Source: an uncultured Collinsella sp.
GTDB taxonomy: Bacteria; Actinomycetota; Coriobacteriia; Coriobacteriales; Coriobacteriaceae
NCBI GenBank assembly: GCA_902494945.1
Contig: CABUVF010000026.1
Span: forward strand, 1-18,562
Direction of reading: 5' to 3'
Length of the DNA: 18,562 nucleotides
Both the position numbers and the translations under genes were made by a program. The notes under the pieces were generated by a model, which saw only the letters and a program-made list of their open reading frames with translations, was not told the origin of the DNA and searched no databases. Below, in pieces: positions 10,201 to 17,665 of the stretch (position 1 is the stretch's first letter; each line of letters begins with the position of its first letter).

Positions 10201-10299
10201 GGATGCGAGCGGAAGCATCCATGCGATAAGCGGACACGAAGCATCTTTGTTGCACAACAAACTCACAGTCGCACGGGGAAATTATGACTACCCCGTGCG
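10201..10299 (-). terminator. Structured spacer after recR: three inverted repeats including a probable recR terminator
   Basis: The main element is a 9-bp stem (10299-10291 with 10278-10270, GC-rich) with a 12-nt loop, about 40 bp past the recR stop codon. It is followed on the - strand by a T-rich but interrupted tail. Next come TTGTTG/CAACAA (10247-10252 with 10255-10260) and GGATGC/GCATCC (10201-10206 with 10215-10220). The first is the likely terminator for recR, though it lacks a clean U-tract. No coding frame is supported between 10092 and 10336. Confidence 0.5.
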
Positions 10300-10336
10300 T
10301 CGCGAGGAAAACATACGGCAGGAGCAGGCTCGCCAC

Positions 10337-10933
10337 CTAAATCGTGCGACGGGCCTCGATGGCGCGCCCGAGCGTAAGCTCGTCGGCATACTCCAGGTCG
10401 CCGCCCACGGGCAGACCGCTCGCCAGACGCGACACCTCGACGCCCAGCGGCTTGATAGTGCGGGCCAGGTAGCTCGCCGTGGTCTCGCCCTCAATATTGG
10501 GGTTGGTGGCGATGATGACCTCGTGGATGTCCTCGTGACCCAAGCGTGCCAGCAGCTCGCGAATGTGCAGCTGCTCGGGGCCAATCTTGTCCATGGGGCT
10601 GATCACGCCGCCCAATACGTGGTAGAGACCGTGGTAGCTGCCCGTGCGCTCGATCGCCTGGACGTCGCGCGGCTCGCCCACCACGCAAATGCGAGTGGTG
10701 TCGCGCATCGAATCCTGGCAGATGGAGCACTCGTCGGCCGTGGCGTAGTTAAAGCAGCGGCTGCAAAAGTGAACCTCCTGCTTAACCTCCAGGATGGCCT
10801 CGGCCAGGCGGCGCGCCTCCTCGGCGTCAGCCTCCAACAGGTAATAGGCGATGCGCTGAGCTGACTTGGGACCAATGCCCGGCAGGCGGCCCAGCTCATC
10901 GAGCAGTTTTTGCAGACTGTGATTCGCACTCAT
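10337..10933 (-). CDS. recR: Recombination mediator RecR
   Basis: At 198 residues this is standard length. RecR acts with RecO/RecF to load RecA on gapped DNA. It shows the helix-hairpin-helix GIGPKSA (19-25), a four-cysteine zinc finger (C57, C60, C69, C72), and a Toprim domain with the EPRD segment near 87 and TNPNIEGE at 143-150. The start at 10933 lies 13 bp after the ybaB stop. No clear Shine-Dalgarno is visible, so translation may depend on coupling to ybaB. The gene order ybaB-recR is conserved in many bacteria. Confidence 0.97.
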   Translation of the reverse strand: MSANHSLQKLLDELGRLPGIGPKSAQRIAYYLLEADAEEARRLAEAILEVKQEVHFCSRCFNYATADECSICQDSMRDTTRICVVGEPRDVQAIERTGSYHGLYHVLGGVISPMDKIGPEQLHIRELLARLGHEDIHEVIIATNPNIEGETTASYLARTIKPLGVEVSRLASGLPVGGDLEYADELTLGRAIEARRTI

Positions 10934-10946
10934 ATATATGCGTGTC

Positions 10947-11267
10947 TTAGAACGGCATGCCCGGGATGTTGAGGCCGCCGGTGATGGCGCCCATCTGCTT
11001 GTTGGCGAGCTCGTTGACGCCGCGGACGGCCTCGTTGACGGCAGCCATGATCATGTCCTGCAGCATATCGACGTCCTCGGGATCGAGCGCATCGGGATCG
11101 ATGGTGAGGTTGACGAGCTCCATCTCGCCGTTGACGGTCACCTTGACCATGCCGCCGCCGGCAGAGGCGTCGACGGTCTGAGACTTGAGGTTCTCCTGCG
11201 CGGCGGCAAGCTGCTCCTGCATCTTGCGGGCCTGCTTCATCATCTGCTGCATGTTCATACCGGCCAT
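10947..11267 (-). CDS. YbaB/EbfC family nucleoid-associated protein
   Basis: This is a 106-residue DNA-binding protein of the usual size. The Met/Gln/Lys-rich N-terminal helix (MNMQQMMKQARKMQEQL), a central VTVNGEMELVNLTIDP strand region and a C-terminal helix with the NEAVR segment are typical. AAAGGAG precedes the ATG at a normal distance. It is followed directly by recR, as in most genomes. The gene that normally precedes it, dnaX, is here separated from it by a gene on the other strand. Confidence 0.95.
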   Translation of the reverse strand: MAGMNMQQMMKQARKMQEQLAAAQENLKSQTVDASAGGGMVKVTVNGEMELVNLTIDPDALDPEDVDMLQDMIMAAVNEAVRGVNELANKQMGAITGGLNIPGMPF

Positions 11268-11608
11268 GATGGCTCCTTTACGTGCGGCCGCGCGCCGAGC
11301 TGCAAGGGCAGCCGGAGCACGGCGGGACTTTCAAACTCAAAAATCGTACCACGGCGCGGGGCAAGCAAGCGGGGCGGACACGCTACCTCAGTCGATATAC
11401 ATGTCCTGGAGTGCAAACCGCACCCAAAGATTATGCGAAGTTGAATAATTCGCATCTGCATAATATTGAAAGCTAAATCTTGTAGAGCCGGAATCCGACA
11501 TTTTCTGCATCCAGCTAGATAACAAAATGCCGAACCGCTGCTCGAGGCGGCGCTCATGATGGCAGGGTATAATTTGATTGTCACAGACAGCAATTTGGAG
11601 GTGCCCCC
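11268..11608. promoter_or_regulatory. Divergent regulatory region between ybaB and the small + strand gene
   Basis: No gene is supported in this ~340-bp stretch. For ybaB-recR, the - strand TACGAT (11348-11343) preceded by TG at the extended -10 position is a candidate promoter. For the + strand gene, TATAAT (11568-11573) is a perfect -10 hexamer, but the matching -35 is poor. Between them, ATGCGAA/TTCGCAT (11433-11439 with 11449-11455) overlaps ATTATGC/GCATAAT (11430-11436 with 11458-11464), two mutually exclusive palindromes in an AT-rich patch. They could be an operator or alternative hairpins. Confidence 0.4.
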
Positions 11609-12082
11609 ATGAATGCCCCCGACGCGCTCCAAAACATCCGCTCAAAACACCCCGTTGCATATGTGGTTCTCTATCTCTTTGTCGGCTGGGCATTACTGGT
11701 TGTCATCACCCATGCTATAGCCTTTGGAGCAGAACTGCTGATAACCAGCTCGGACCAGCCCACCGTCAAATGGGAAGCGACCGATGAGTGCACCGATGGA
11801 ACCCGAACCATTTACTACAACAGCCCGTCCCTCTACCAAGAGTTCAAGGTCAAGATAAAGGACTCCAAGATTGTCGGTGCCGAACTGGGCTCTTTATTTA
11901 CAATCGGAGCAACCGTCAACGCCGAGCAAGTCGAGTACACGGACAGCCATGCGACGTATCGTATCGACCTCAGCATCCTAGGCCGACCGTCACGCGCCTG
12001 TCTGCTCGAATGCGATATACGCGGCACCACGTTGCACATGTCCGAAATACAGATGCGCCCGGGCAAGGGGTTCTCTTCTTGA
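11609..12082 (+). CDS. Small single-pass membrane protein of unknown function
   Basis: The 157-residue protein has one hydrophobic segment (about 17-45) after a short charged N-terminus. An extracytoplasmic part of about 110 residues follows, with alternating polar/hydrophobic strands and three cysteines (61, 131, 135). I do not recognise the family. GGAGG (11597-11601) lies seven bases before the ATG and a TATAAT box lies upstream, so it looks expressed. Codon use is less GC-biased than in the flanking dnaX. It points opposite to dnaX and ends only 21 bp from the dnaX stop codon, so the two transcripts converge. Recent insertion into the dnaX-ybaB-recR cluster is inferred. Confidence 0.7.
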   Translation: MNAPDALQNIRSKHPVAYVVLYLFVGWALLVVITHAIAFGAELLITSSDQPTVKWEATDECTDGTRTIYYNSPSLYQEFKVKIKDSKIVGAELGSLFTIGATVNAEQVEYTDSHATYRIDLSILGRPSRACLLECDIRGTTLHMSEIQMRPGKGFSS

Positions 12083-12103
12083 GCAGTATACCCGCCTGCG
12101 CAG

Positions 12104-14584
12104 CTACTCCACCGGCTTGAAGATGGTGGACTGGCCGAAGACGCTGCGGATGAGGGCTTTGGCCTCGTCCTCGGTCTGCGGGATGCTCGGGGCTGCACCC
12201 TGATGGCCGAAGGGGCCGCCCGCACCGGAGTTGGACTCCCAGGGAGCTGCAGGAGCGTCCTCCTCTTTGGGGGCAGTTGCAGCGGACTTGGGCGCGGACG
12301 CCGCACCCGGCACGTCGAACGGAGGCAGATCGTCCCCACCAGCATCGGCAACAAAACCGCCAACCATGGCATCGTCGTAGGGAACCTGCTCGGATTCCCA
12401 TGGCGCAGACGGCGCGGCGGGCTGAGCCTTGGGAGCGGACGCGCGCTCGGGCGCTCGGGGTGCGGGCTCGGTCGGGAGCTTGCCCGTGGCAGGAGCGCCG
12501 GCGGGGTTGTCGGAGCGCAGCCAGGGGGCTTTGCCCAGGTCAGACGACTTGGGCGCGGGCGAGGCAGGCTTGGGCGCGGGTGTCGGAGCAGCCGGTTTGG
12601 CCATGACGGGCTTAGGCGCCGACGGGGTCGGCGCCGCTATCGGTGCTGCTTTTGGCTGCGTCGCGCTGGCGCTCGAGGATGCAGGGGCCGCCGAGGACAC
12701 GGGTTGCGGGTCCGCAGATACCGCAGCCCGTGCAGATGGAGAATGCTCCTCATGTTGAGGAGCCGGCGTGCCACCCCCATCCAGGACATAGTCGACGGTA
12801 CGACGACCGAAGACCGCACTGACTGTCGGCAGGACCACCGACTGCGTGTCGGCGCGTCCAAGCATCTTGATGGCAAAGGTCGAGCCCGCGGGGAACGAGA
12901 CCGTGAGCCTGGAGCCGTCGTCAGCCGTGGCGCGGGCATTGAGCAAAAGCCCCGCGTAGGAAGCCTGACGCGCCTTGACACGCTCGACAACCTCGGCCCA
13001 TTTGCGCTGCAGCTCTCCGGCATCCTCGACCGCGGGCGTCTCGGCAGTACCGGCGGCGGCAACCTGGGCGGCATTGTTGGACTGGGGCTTAGGTGCCGGA
13101 GCGGTGGCAGGCGCGGGAGCCGCAACGGGCTGAGGCGTCGGAGTCGGCGCAGGCTGAGGTGCAGGCGCTGCAGGCTTGGAAGCTGACACGGACGCAGAAC
13201 GGGACGCAGGCTGGGCAGCCGGAACAGCAGCACCACGGTCCCAAGGCATACCGCCCTGGCGCGCGGACGTAGCAGCGGGGGCAGCGGATGCCGCCGGAGC
13301 GGCAGCACGAGCGCCCGAAATGAGCGTCGGCTGTTGGGCAGCAGCGGGTACGGATGCTGCAGGCGCGGCGGCCTGAGCAGCAGCCACGCTCGCCGGCACG
13401 GCGCCGTTGGCAACCATGGCCTCCAAGCGAGCCACGCGCTCGGCCAATGCCTCAATCGTTAAATCGGCCTCGGGACGTGCCAGACGCGTGCAGGCAATCT
13501 CGAGCACCAGGCGCACGTCGCTCGCGCCCCTCATCTCCAGTGCGGCATCGTCGAGCACTGTCAGCACACGGGCCAGGCGGTCGGCAGGATGCTCGCCAAA
13601 GGCAGCGGCCTCGGCAGCAAGTGCCTCGGCCTGCTCGGAGCCACCCTCAAACAGCTCGGCACGGGCACCGGCAACGCAGGCAACGTACACGTCACGCACA
13701 TGCGCCACCAGGTCACGCGTCAGCTCCAGCAGGTCGTTTCCTTCCTCGACCTGCGCGCGAATAAGCCCATACAGCTCGGCAACATCACGATCGGCAATGG
13801 CGCGGGAAAACTCGCCCAGAATCTGGTCCGAAACCTCGCCCAAAAGCGAGCGGGCATCGTCCGCATGCACAGCGCCGTTGCCAAAAACGCTCAGCTGCTC
13901 CAGCGTGGACAACGCGTCGCGCATGCCGCCCTTTGCATGGCGCGCCACGATGGCCAGCGCCTCGTCGTCGTAATCGAATCCCTCCTGCTCGCACACGTAG
14001 GACAGTCGATGCGCAATATCCTCGTTGCCGATGCGATGGAAATCGAAACGCTGGCAGCGTGAGAGGATGGTCTCCAGAATCTTTTGCGGGTCGGTGGTGC
14101 ACAGCACAAAGATCACGTGTGCCGGCGGCTCCTCAAGCGTCTTGAGCAGCGCGTTGAACGCCGCCGTCGTGAGCAAGTGGCCCTCGTCGATGATATAGAT
14201 CTTGTACTTGCCGCGCACCGGGGCAAAGTTGACGGAGTTGATGATTTCCTCGCGCACATTGTCCACGCCCGTGCGGGAGGCGGCATCGAGCTCGTAGACA
14301 TCGAGGTGGTTACCCTCGGCAATGAGCTCGCACTCCTCGCAAGTACCGTCGGGCATGCAGCCGCTTGCACCCTCGGCGCGCGCCGCCTCGGCATTGCGGC
14401 ACAGCAGCGCCTTGGCCAGAATGCGCGCCATGGTGGTCTTGCCCGTGCCGCGCGGTCCGCAGAACAGGTAGGCGTGGGACAGGCGCCCCTCGGTGATGGC
14501 GTGCTCGAGCGTCGAGACGATATGCTGCTGGCCCACCACGGAGTCAAAGGTGAGCGGGCGATACTTTCGGTACAACGATTCCAT
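12104..14584 (-). CDS. dnaX: DNA polymerase III gamma/tau subunit
   Basis: At 826 residues this clamp-loader ATPase is long for the family. It shows Walker A GPRGTGKT (43-50), a zinc site C62/C76/C82/C85, Walker B IIDEGH with D133/E134, sensor LCTTDP (161-166) and the arginine-finger motif SRC (175-177). After about residue 390 the chain becomes a Pro/Ala/Gln-rich linker. It is broken by a folded segment around 525-605 (LQRKWAEVVERVKAR and following) and ends in a conserved-looking tail, EAKALIRSVFGQSTIFKPV. No A-AAA-AAG slippery site for a gamma form was seen. The start at 14584 (MESLYRKYRP) follows GGGGGAG; the longer in-frame start at 14695 runs into the divergent promoter region. The stop faces that of the neighbouring + strand gene. 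Confidence 0.96.
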   Translation of the reverse strand: MESLYRKYRPLTFDSVVGQQHIVSTLEHAITEGRLSHAYLFCGPRGTGKTTMARILAKALLCRNAEAARAEGASGCMPDGTCEECELIAEGNHLDVYELDAASRTGVDNVREEIINSVNFAPVRGKYKIYIIDEGHLLTTAAFNALLKTLEEPPAHVIFVLCTTDPQKILETILSRCQRFDFHRIGNEDIAHRLSYVCEQEGFDYDDEALAIVARHAKGGMRDALSTLEQLSVFGNGAVHADDARSLLGEVSDQILGEFSRAIADRDVAELYGLIRAQVEEGNDLLELTRDLVAHVRDVYVACVAGARAELFEGGSEQAEALAAEAAAFGEHPADRLARVLTVLDDAALEMRGASDVRLVLEIACTRLARPEADLTIEALAERVARLEAMVANGAVPASVAAAQAAAPAASVPAAAQQPTLISGARAAAPAASAAPAATSARQGGMPWDRGAAVPAAQPASRSASVSASKPAAPAPQPAPTPTPQPVAAPAPATAPAPKPQSNNAAQVAAAGTAETPAVEDAGELQRKWAEVVERVKARQASYAGLLLNARATADDGSRLTVSFPAGSTFAIKMLGRADTQSVVLPTVSAVFGRRTVDYVLDGGGTPAPQHEEHSPSARAAVSADPQPVSSAAPASSSASATQPKAAPIAAPTPSAPKPVMAKPAAPTPAPKPASPAPKSSDLGKAPWLRSDNPAGAPATGKLPTEPAPRAPERASAPKAQPAAPSAPWESEQVPYDDAMVGGFVADAGGDDLPPFDVPGAASAPKSAATAPKEEDAPAAPWESNSGAGGPFGHQGAAPSIPQTEDEAKALIRSVFGQSTIFKPVE

Positions 14585-14700
14585 GGGTGCTCCCCCGGGT
14601 ATACTGAGTCTTGTTGCCGCGGCGGCCATGCGGTCGCACGGCATACTGCATTCCATAATAACCCGTACGGCGAGCCCGCCGCGATAGGAGTCCAAAGAGC
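14585..14700. promoter_or_regulatory. Divergent promoter region of dnaX and the YcxB-like gene
   Basis: The 116-bp gap must hold the starts of both genes. An AT-rich core at 14650-14660 gives CATAAT on + and TATTAT on -, either of which could be a -10 box, but no good -35 accompanies them. AGGAG precedes the + strand gene by ten bases. No SRP RNA or tRNA, which sometimes neighbour dnaX, is visible. Confidence 0.35.
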
Positions 14701-15417
14701 ATGGCAGACGCAGAGAGCAACCTCGTTCCCTCCGAAGCAGCCGACCAGGTCGAGGTCGCGCTCGAGGAGCAGGCCGCAGCCGACGACGGCATCCTGTACC
14801 TCAACGAGTACCAATACGAAAACGACCTCGTCACCGACTTCGCCCGCCTGGTCGCCTCGCCCAGGCGTCGCGGCTCGCTGTATGTCGCCGCGGCAATTGC
14901 CGCGCTCATCGGCATCGGCATGCTGGTGGCCGGCGGCAACTGGATCAAGTTTGGCGTCGTCTTGATCGTATTCGGCGCCTTTTTGGCCTGGTGGAGCAAA
15001 AACCTGCACCACACCCTCGCCCGCGACTTTATCGACGCCGTTGAGGCCGACGAGTCCATGGGTGGCCGCTATCGCCGCGTCGCCGCCAACGAGGACGGCC
15101 TGATGGTTTGGGGCACGAGCGGCAAGTCGCAGTTCTTCCCGTTTGAAAAGCTCGACCACGTGCTCGACGGCGAGCGCATCTTTGTGGCCATGTTCGCCGA
15201 CCAGGGCGTGACGATCCCTAAGGACACCTTTGTCCGCGGCGATGCCGAGCAGTTCGGTCCCTTCCTTAAGGCGCGCATCAACAAAAAACTCCGCATCGAG
15301 ACCAAACGCAAGAAGATGAAGGCAGAAAAGGCCGCTGCCGAAGCAAAACAGGGCGACAAGCCCCAGGAGACCAAGGGCAAGCAGCGCAAGCAGAAGAAGA
15401 GCAAGAAGAAGCGGTAG
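14701..15417 (+). CDS. YcxB-like membrane protein
   Basis: The 238-residue protein has an acidic N-terminus, two closely spaced membrane helices (about 58-78 and 81-98) and a soluble domain (about 105-192). This domain resembles the YcxB C-terminal domain: a surface that ends in a TIPKDTF segment followed by a phenylalanine-containing helix. The last ~45 residues are almost all Lys/Gln/Glu/Ala and may be disordered or bind nucleic acid or the membrane surface. The biochemical function of YcxB proteins is unknown. The gene diverges from dnaX and is followed by a hairpin region. Confidence 0.75.
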   Translation: MADAESNLVPSEAADQVEVALEEQAAADDGILYLNEYQYENDLVTDFARLVASPRRRGSLYVAAAIAALIGIGMLVAGGNWIKFGVVLIVFGAFLAWWSKNLHHTLARDFIDAVEADESMGGRYRRVAANEDGLMVWGTSGKSQFFPFEKLDHVLDGERIFVAMFADQGVTIPKDTFVRGDAEQFGPFLKARINKKLRIETKRKKMKAEKAAAEAKQGDKPQETKGKQRKQKKSKKKR

Positions 15418-15432
15418 GCCGGCCGACACCGA

Positions 15433-15485
15433 AGGCGCCTCGTCCCGCGCCCGATTCCGGGCCGGGGCGCCTGGAATCGGGCGCG
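15433..15485. terminator. Overlapping alternative hairpins between convergent genes
   Basis: A perfect 13-bp GC-rich stem (15446-15458 with 15473-15485) has a 14-nt loop. A second possible stem, AGGCGCC (15433-15439) with GGCGCCT (15466-15472), uses that loop, so the two partly compete. It sits 15 bp past the stop of the YcxB-like gene and before the converging operon end. A role as terminator is likely by position, but there is no T-run on either strand. Confidence 0.5.
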
Positions 15486-15522
15486 CGTACCGCCAATGGA
15501 CCCGTTTTGCCTTGCTCTCGAG

Positions 15523-16191
15523 CTATTTCACTTCAAACCTTAAGAGCCTCCGCTCCGGCAGATCGGTCATCTTCATCGTGTAAGTCCCGGGAAATGCTTT
15601 CTCAAAACGGACGGTCTCGTAACCTTCGAAATAGTCGTTGGTGTTCTGCATCATAAATGGGACGAGCAACTCGTTTTCTGCCCCAACCTCCACGGCAAAC
15701 GCAGCAGAGCCGCCAAGGACCGGCATGGCTTGCGTTATCAGATCGGTATTGACTACAAAATCATAGTTTGGCGCAGACTCCGGAACCAGATGCCAAACAT
15801 ACGCTTTGATTCCACCGTCGATATTATCCCTATTTCTGACACGCATCTTTACGGCGATAACGCACGTGATGTCGGCATCCTTCAGTCTCGTTTTCGTATC
15901 CACGGTGCCATATTTTGAATAATCGTCATGTGCTCGTTTGAGATACTCGCGCGGCGTGAGCAACTCTGCCCCGTCTATGCAAAACGAATACCCATCAGTC
16001 ACCACATCCTTCGACCCCAGAAACGCTCCATCCATCGAGAGCCATTCGCCCTCCGCGTAATATTTCTCAGGAATGACCGTCCGGTTCCCGTTAACGACGC
16101 TCACCCTCATGCCCGCAAGGCCGGCAGCAGCACAGCAAAAAAGCGCGAGCGCCGATCTTCTCGTCCACAGGGTCTTCTTCATCGCGCTCAC
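15523..16191 (-). CDS. Anchored extracytoplasmic protein, last gene of the ABC operon
   Basis: The 222-residue protein (219 if the ATG at 16182 is used) has a basic N-terminus containing TRR and a hydrophobic segment (about 12-30). It would be a membrane anchor or signal peptide, possibly Tat-like. The remainder is a soluble, beta-rich domain with few cysteines. It resembles DUF5028-type proteins found beside ABC transporters, but that is recollection and not shown here. The GTG at 16191 overlaps the ABC ATPase stop as GTGA, which argues for GTG initiation and coupling. It may bind a peptide outside the cell for the transporter (inference). Confidence 0.7.
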   Translation of the reverse strand: MSAMKKTLWTRRSALALFCCAAAGLAGMRVSVVNGNRTVIPEKYYAEGEWLSMDGAFLGSKDVVTDGYSFCIDGAELLTPREYLKRAHDDYSKYGTVDTKTRLKDADITCVIAVKMRVRNRDNIDGGIKAYVWHLVPESAPNYDFVVNTDLITQAMPVLGGSAAFAVEVGAENELLVPFMMQNTNDYFEGYETVRFEKAFPGTYTMKMTDLPERRLLRFEVK

Positions 16192-16832
16192 GACCTTTCC
16201 CGAACTTTCACAACGGCACCGTCGCGCATGCAGTAAACCCGATCGGCCAGTTCCTCGAGCACCTCTCCGTCATGGCTGGACAGAATAACCTCGCGACCCG
16301 TTGAGGCCGCCATCGCCACAACGCGCTTGAGCATTTCAACGCCCGCTTCGTCGAGGGCATTTGTTGGCTCATCGAGAACAAGTAGCTTCGGCTTTTCCAT
16401 AATTGCCGCAGCTATCCCCAGACGTTGCTTCATCCCAAGCGAATATGCTCGGAACTTCTTTTTTTCGTTTGCATCGAGCCCCACGAGCCGCAGGGCAGAG
16501 CGAATGTCCTCGGGGGTGGCAACGCCCTTGATCTGAGCGATGAGCTTCAGATTGTCGTAGCCAGACAGATATCCCAAAAAGGAAGGCGCCTCGATCAACA
16601 TCCCCAGACTCGGCGGGAACGAGATGTCCGCCCCAAGCCTTTGGCCATCGATAGAGATTTCGCCTTCGGTAGGCTTGATCAACCCGCAAACCGCTCGCAT
16701 GAGCATGGTCTTACCCGAACCGTTTATCCCCTGAAGCCCGACCACAGTCCCAGGGTCAACCTCGATGGACACGTTGCGCAGGACATCGTTTTTACCCATG
16801 CGCTTCGATACGCCCCTTACGATCACACTCAT
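16188..16832 (-). CDS. ABC transporter ATP-binding protein, LanF/BcrA-like
   Basis: At 214 residues it contains Walker A GINGSGKT (35-42), signature SLGMKQRL (131-138), Walker B LLVLDEP (150-156, E155 catalytic) and switch histidine H187 (SSHD). The Q-loop position reads IEAPSF, with E81 in place of the usual glutamine. This E-loop is a known mark of LanF-type lantibiotic immunity ATPases, and the SLGMKQRL signature is also usual for LanF/BcrA. It powers two downstream-acting membrane partners encoded just upstream. The start at 16832 (MSVIVRG) overlaps the preceding stop by ATGA and follows GGGGGAC; the longer in-frame start at 16895 would lie deep in the permease gene. Confidence 0.93.
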   Translation of the reverse strand: MSVIVRGVSKRMGKNDVLRNVSIEVDPGTVVGLQGINGSGKTMLMRAVCGLIKPTEGEISIDGQRLGADISFPPSLGMLIEAPSFLGYLSGYDNLKLIAQIKGVATPEDIRSALRLVGLDANEKKKFRAYSLGMKQRLGIAAAIMEKPKLLVLDEPTNALDEAGVEMLKRVVAMAASTGREVILSSHDGEVLEELADRVYCMRDGAVVKVRERS

Positions 16833-17665
16833 ATCTTGTCCCCCTTTTCTATAAGGTCGGCCCTTCGAAACCACAGTCCACCCAACGATAGGCATAACGA
16901 CATAATCACAATTGAAAACAAGCCACTCGAGCCCGCCGCGATTCCATCTTTGACAATTCCGCCCCAGCGCAACAGCATCAAGGCGTTACCCAATAGCGCC
17001 CAATGTCGTGCATATGCCGAGCAGATCAGGTAGCTCATTAAAACCACAAACGAGACTGACGACCCAAGCACAAACCCAACCGCTGCCTGCGCAAACGCAA
17101 GCGCCTCAAAAGCAAATAAGAGACCTATGAAAAACGGCAGCGCATCTGCCTCGGCAGCTTTGAGAAACCACGGCGCCAAATTAGCCAGTTGAAGCGACTC
17201 ACCATGAATGACCGCGCTGAACGAGGAGCTCACCACCAAGCTCCAAATCACAACAGAGCAAACCACCACGAGCAGTGAAAATGCCGTTACTGCCGCCACC
17301 AAGATAAAACGCGAGACCCACCAAAGGGTTCTTGCCCGGCATCGAACAAGCGCTTGCAAACCAAACCCGTGCAACGATTCGGTCGGATAGTCGAGTGTTG
17401 TATAGAGAATAAGCAGAATGAGAAATAGCCATCCTAGCGGAGGCACAAACATGACCCCGGGCCTAGGCTCAAACGGAGCAGATCCGGCAAACACGAGCGC
17501 AAGATTATCCGCAAACCCCAAGGTATCCGTTCTAACCCCATACACAGAAGACAATCCGTAGGCGTACACCAAGTTCGCAACGGTCACTGCCGCAATTGCA
17601 ATAAAAGTGATGATGTTCTTCTTCAAAACGGTCCTCAGGTCCGCGGCGACCAGCCTAAACAGCAT
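16829..17665 (-). CDS. ABC-2 type permease, LanE/LanG-like (second permease)
   Basis: The 278-residue protein has about six hydrophobic segments (about 17-37, 70-90, 117-142, 176-195, 197-217, 238-256) and a charged cytoplasmic N-terminus, as in ABC-2 permeases that pair with LanF-type ATPases. The ATG at 17665 overlaps the stop of the first permease as TGATG, with AGGTGG upstream. A longer in-frame start at 17689 has no comparable signal. Sequence similarity to the other permease is low, as expected for a LanE/LanG pair. The substrate is inferred to be a membrane-active peptide. Confidence 0.85.
   Translation of the reverse strand: MLFRLVAADLRTVLKKNIITFIAIAAVTVANLVYAYGLSSVYGVRTDTLGFADNLALVFAGSAPFEPRPGVMFVPPLGWLFLILLILYTTLDYPTESLHGFGLQALVRCRARTLWWVSRFILVAAVTAFSLLVVVCSVVIWSLVVSSSFSAVIHGESLQLANLAPWFLKAAEADALPFFIGLLFAFEALAFAQAAVGFVLGSSVSFVVLMSYLICSAYARHWALLGNALMLLRWGGIVKDGIAAGSSGLFSIVIMSLCLSLGGLWFRRADLIEKGDKI

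Noticed and set aside
12104..14584. Programmed frameshift producing a gamma form of DnaX
   Set aside because: No run of six adenines or A-AAA-AAG heptamer was found in the gene on the coding strand.
14585..14700. SRP RNA gene upstream of dnaX
   Set aside because: Many bacteria have it there, but the conserved GGAAGGAAGCAGCC-type apical loop is absent.
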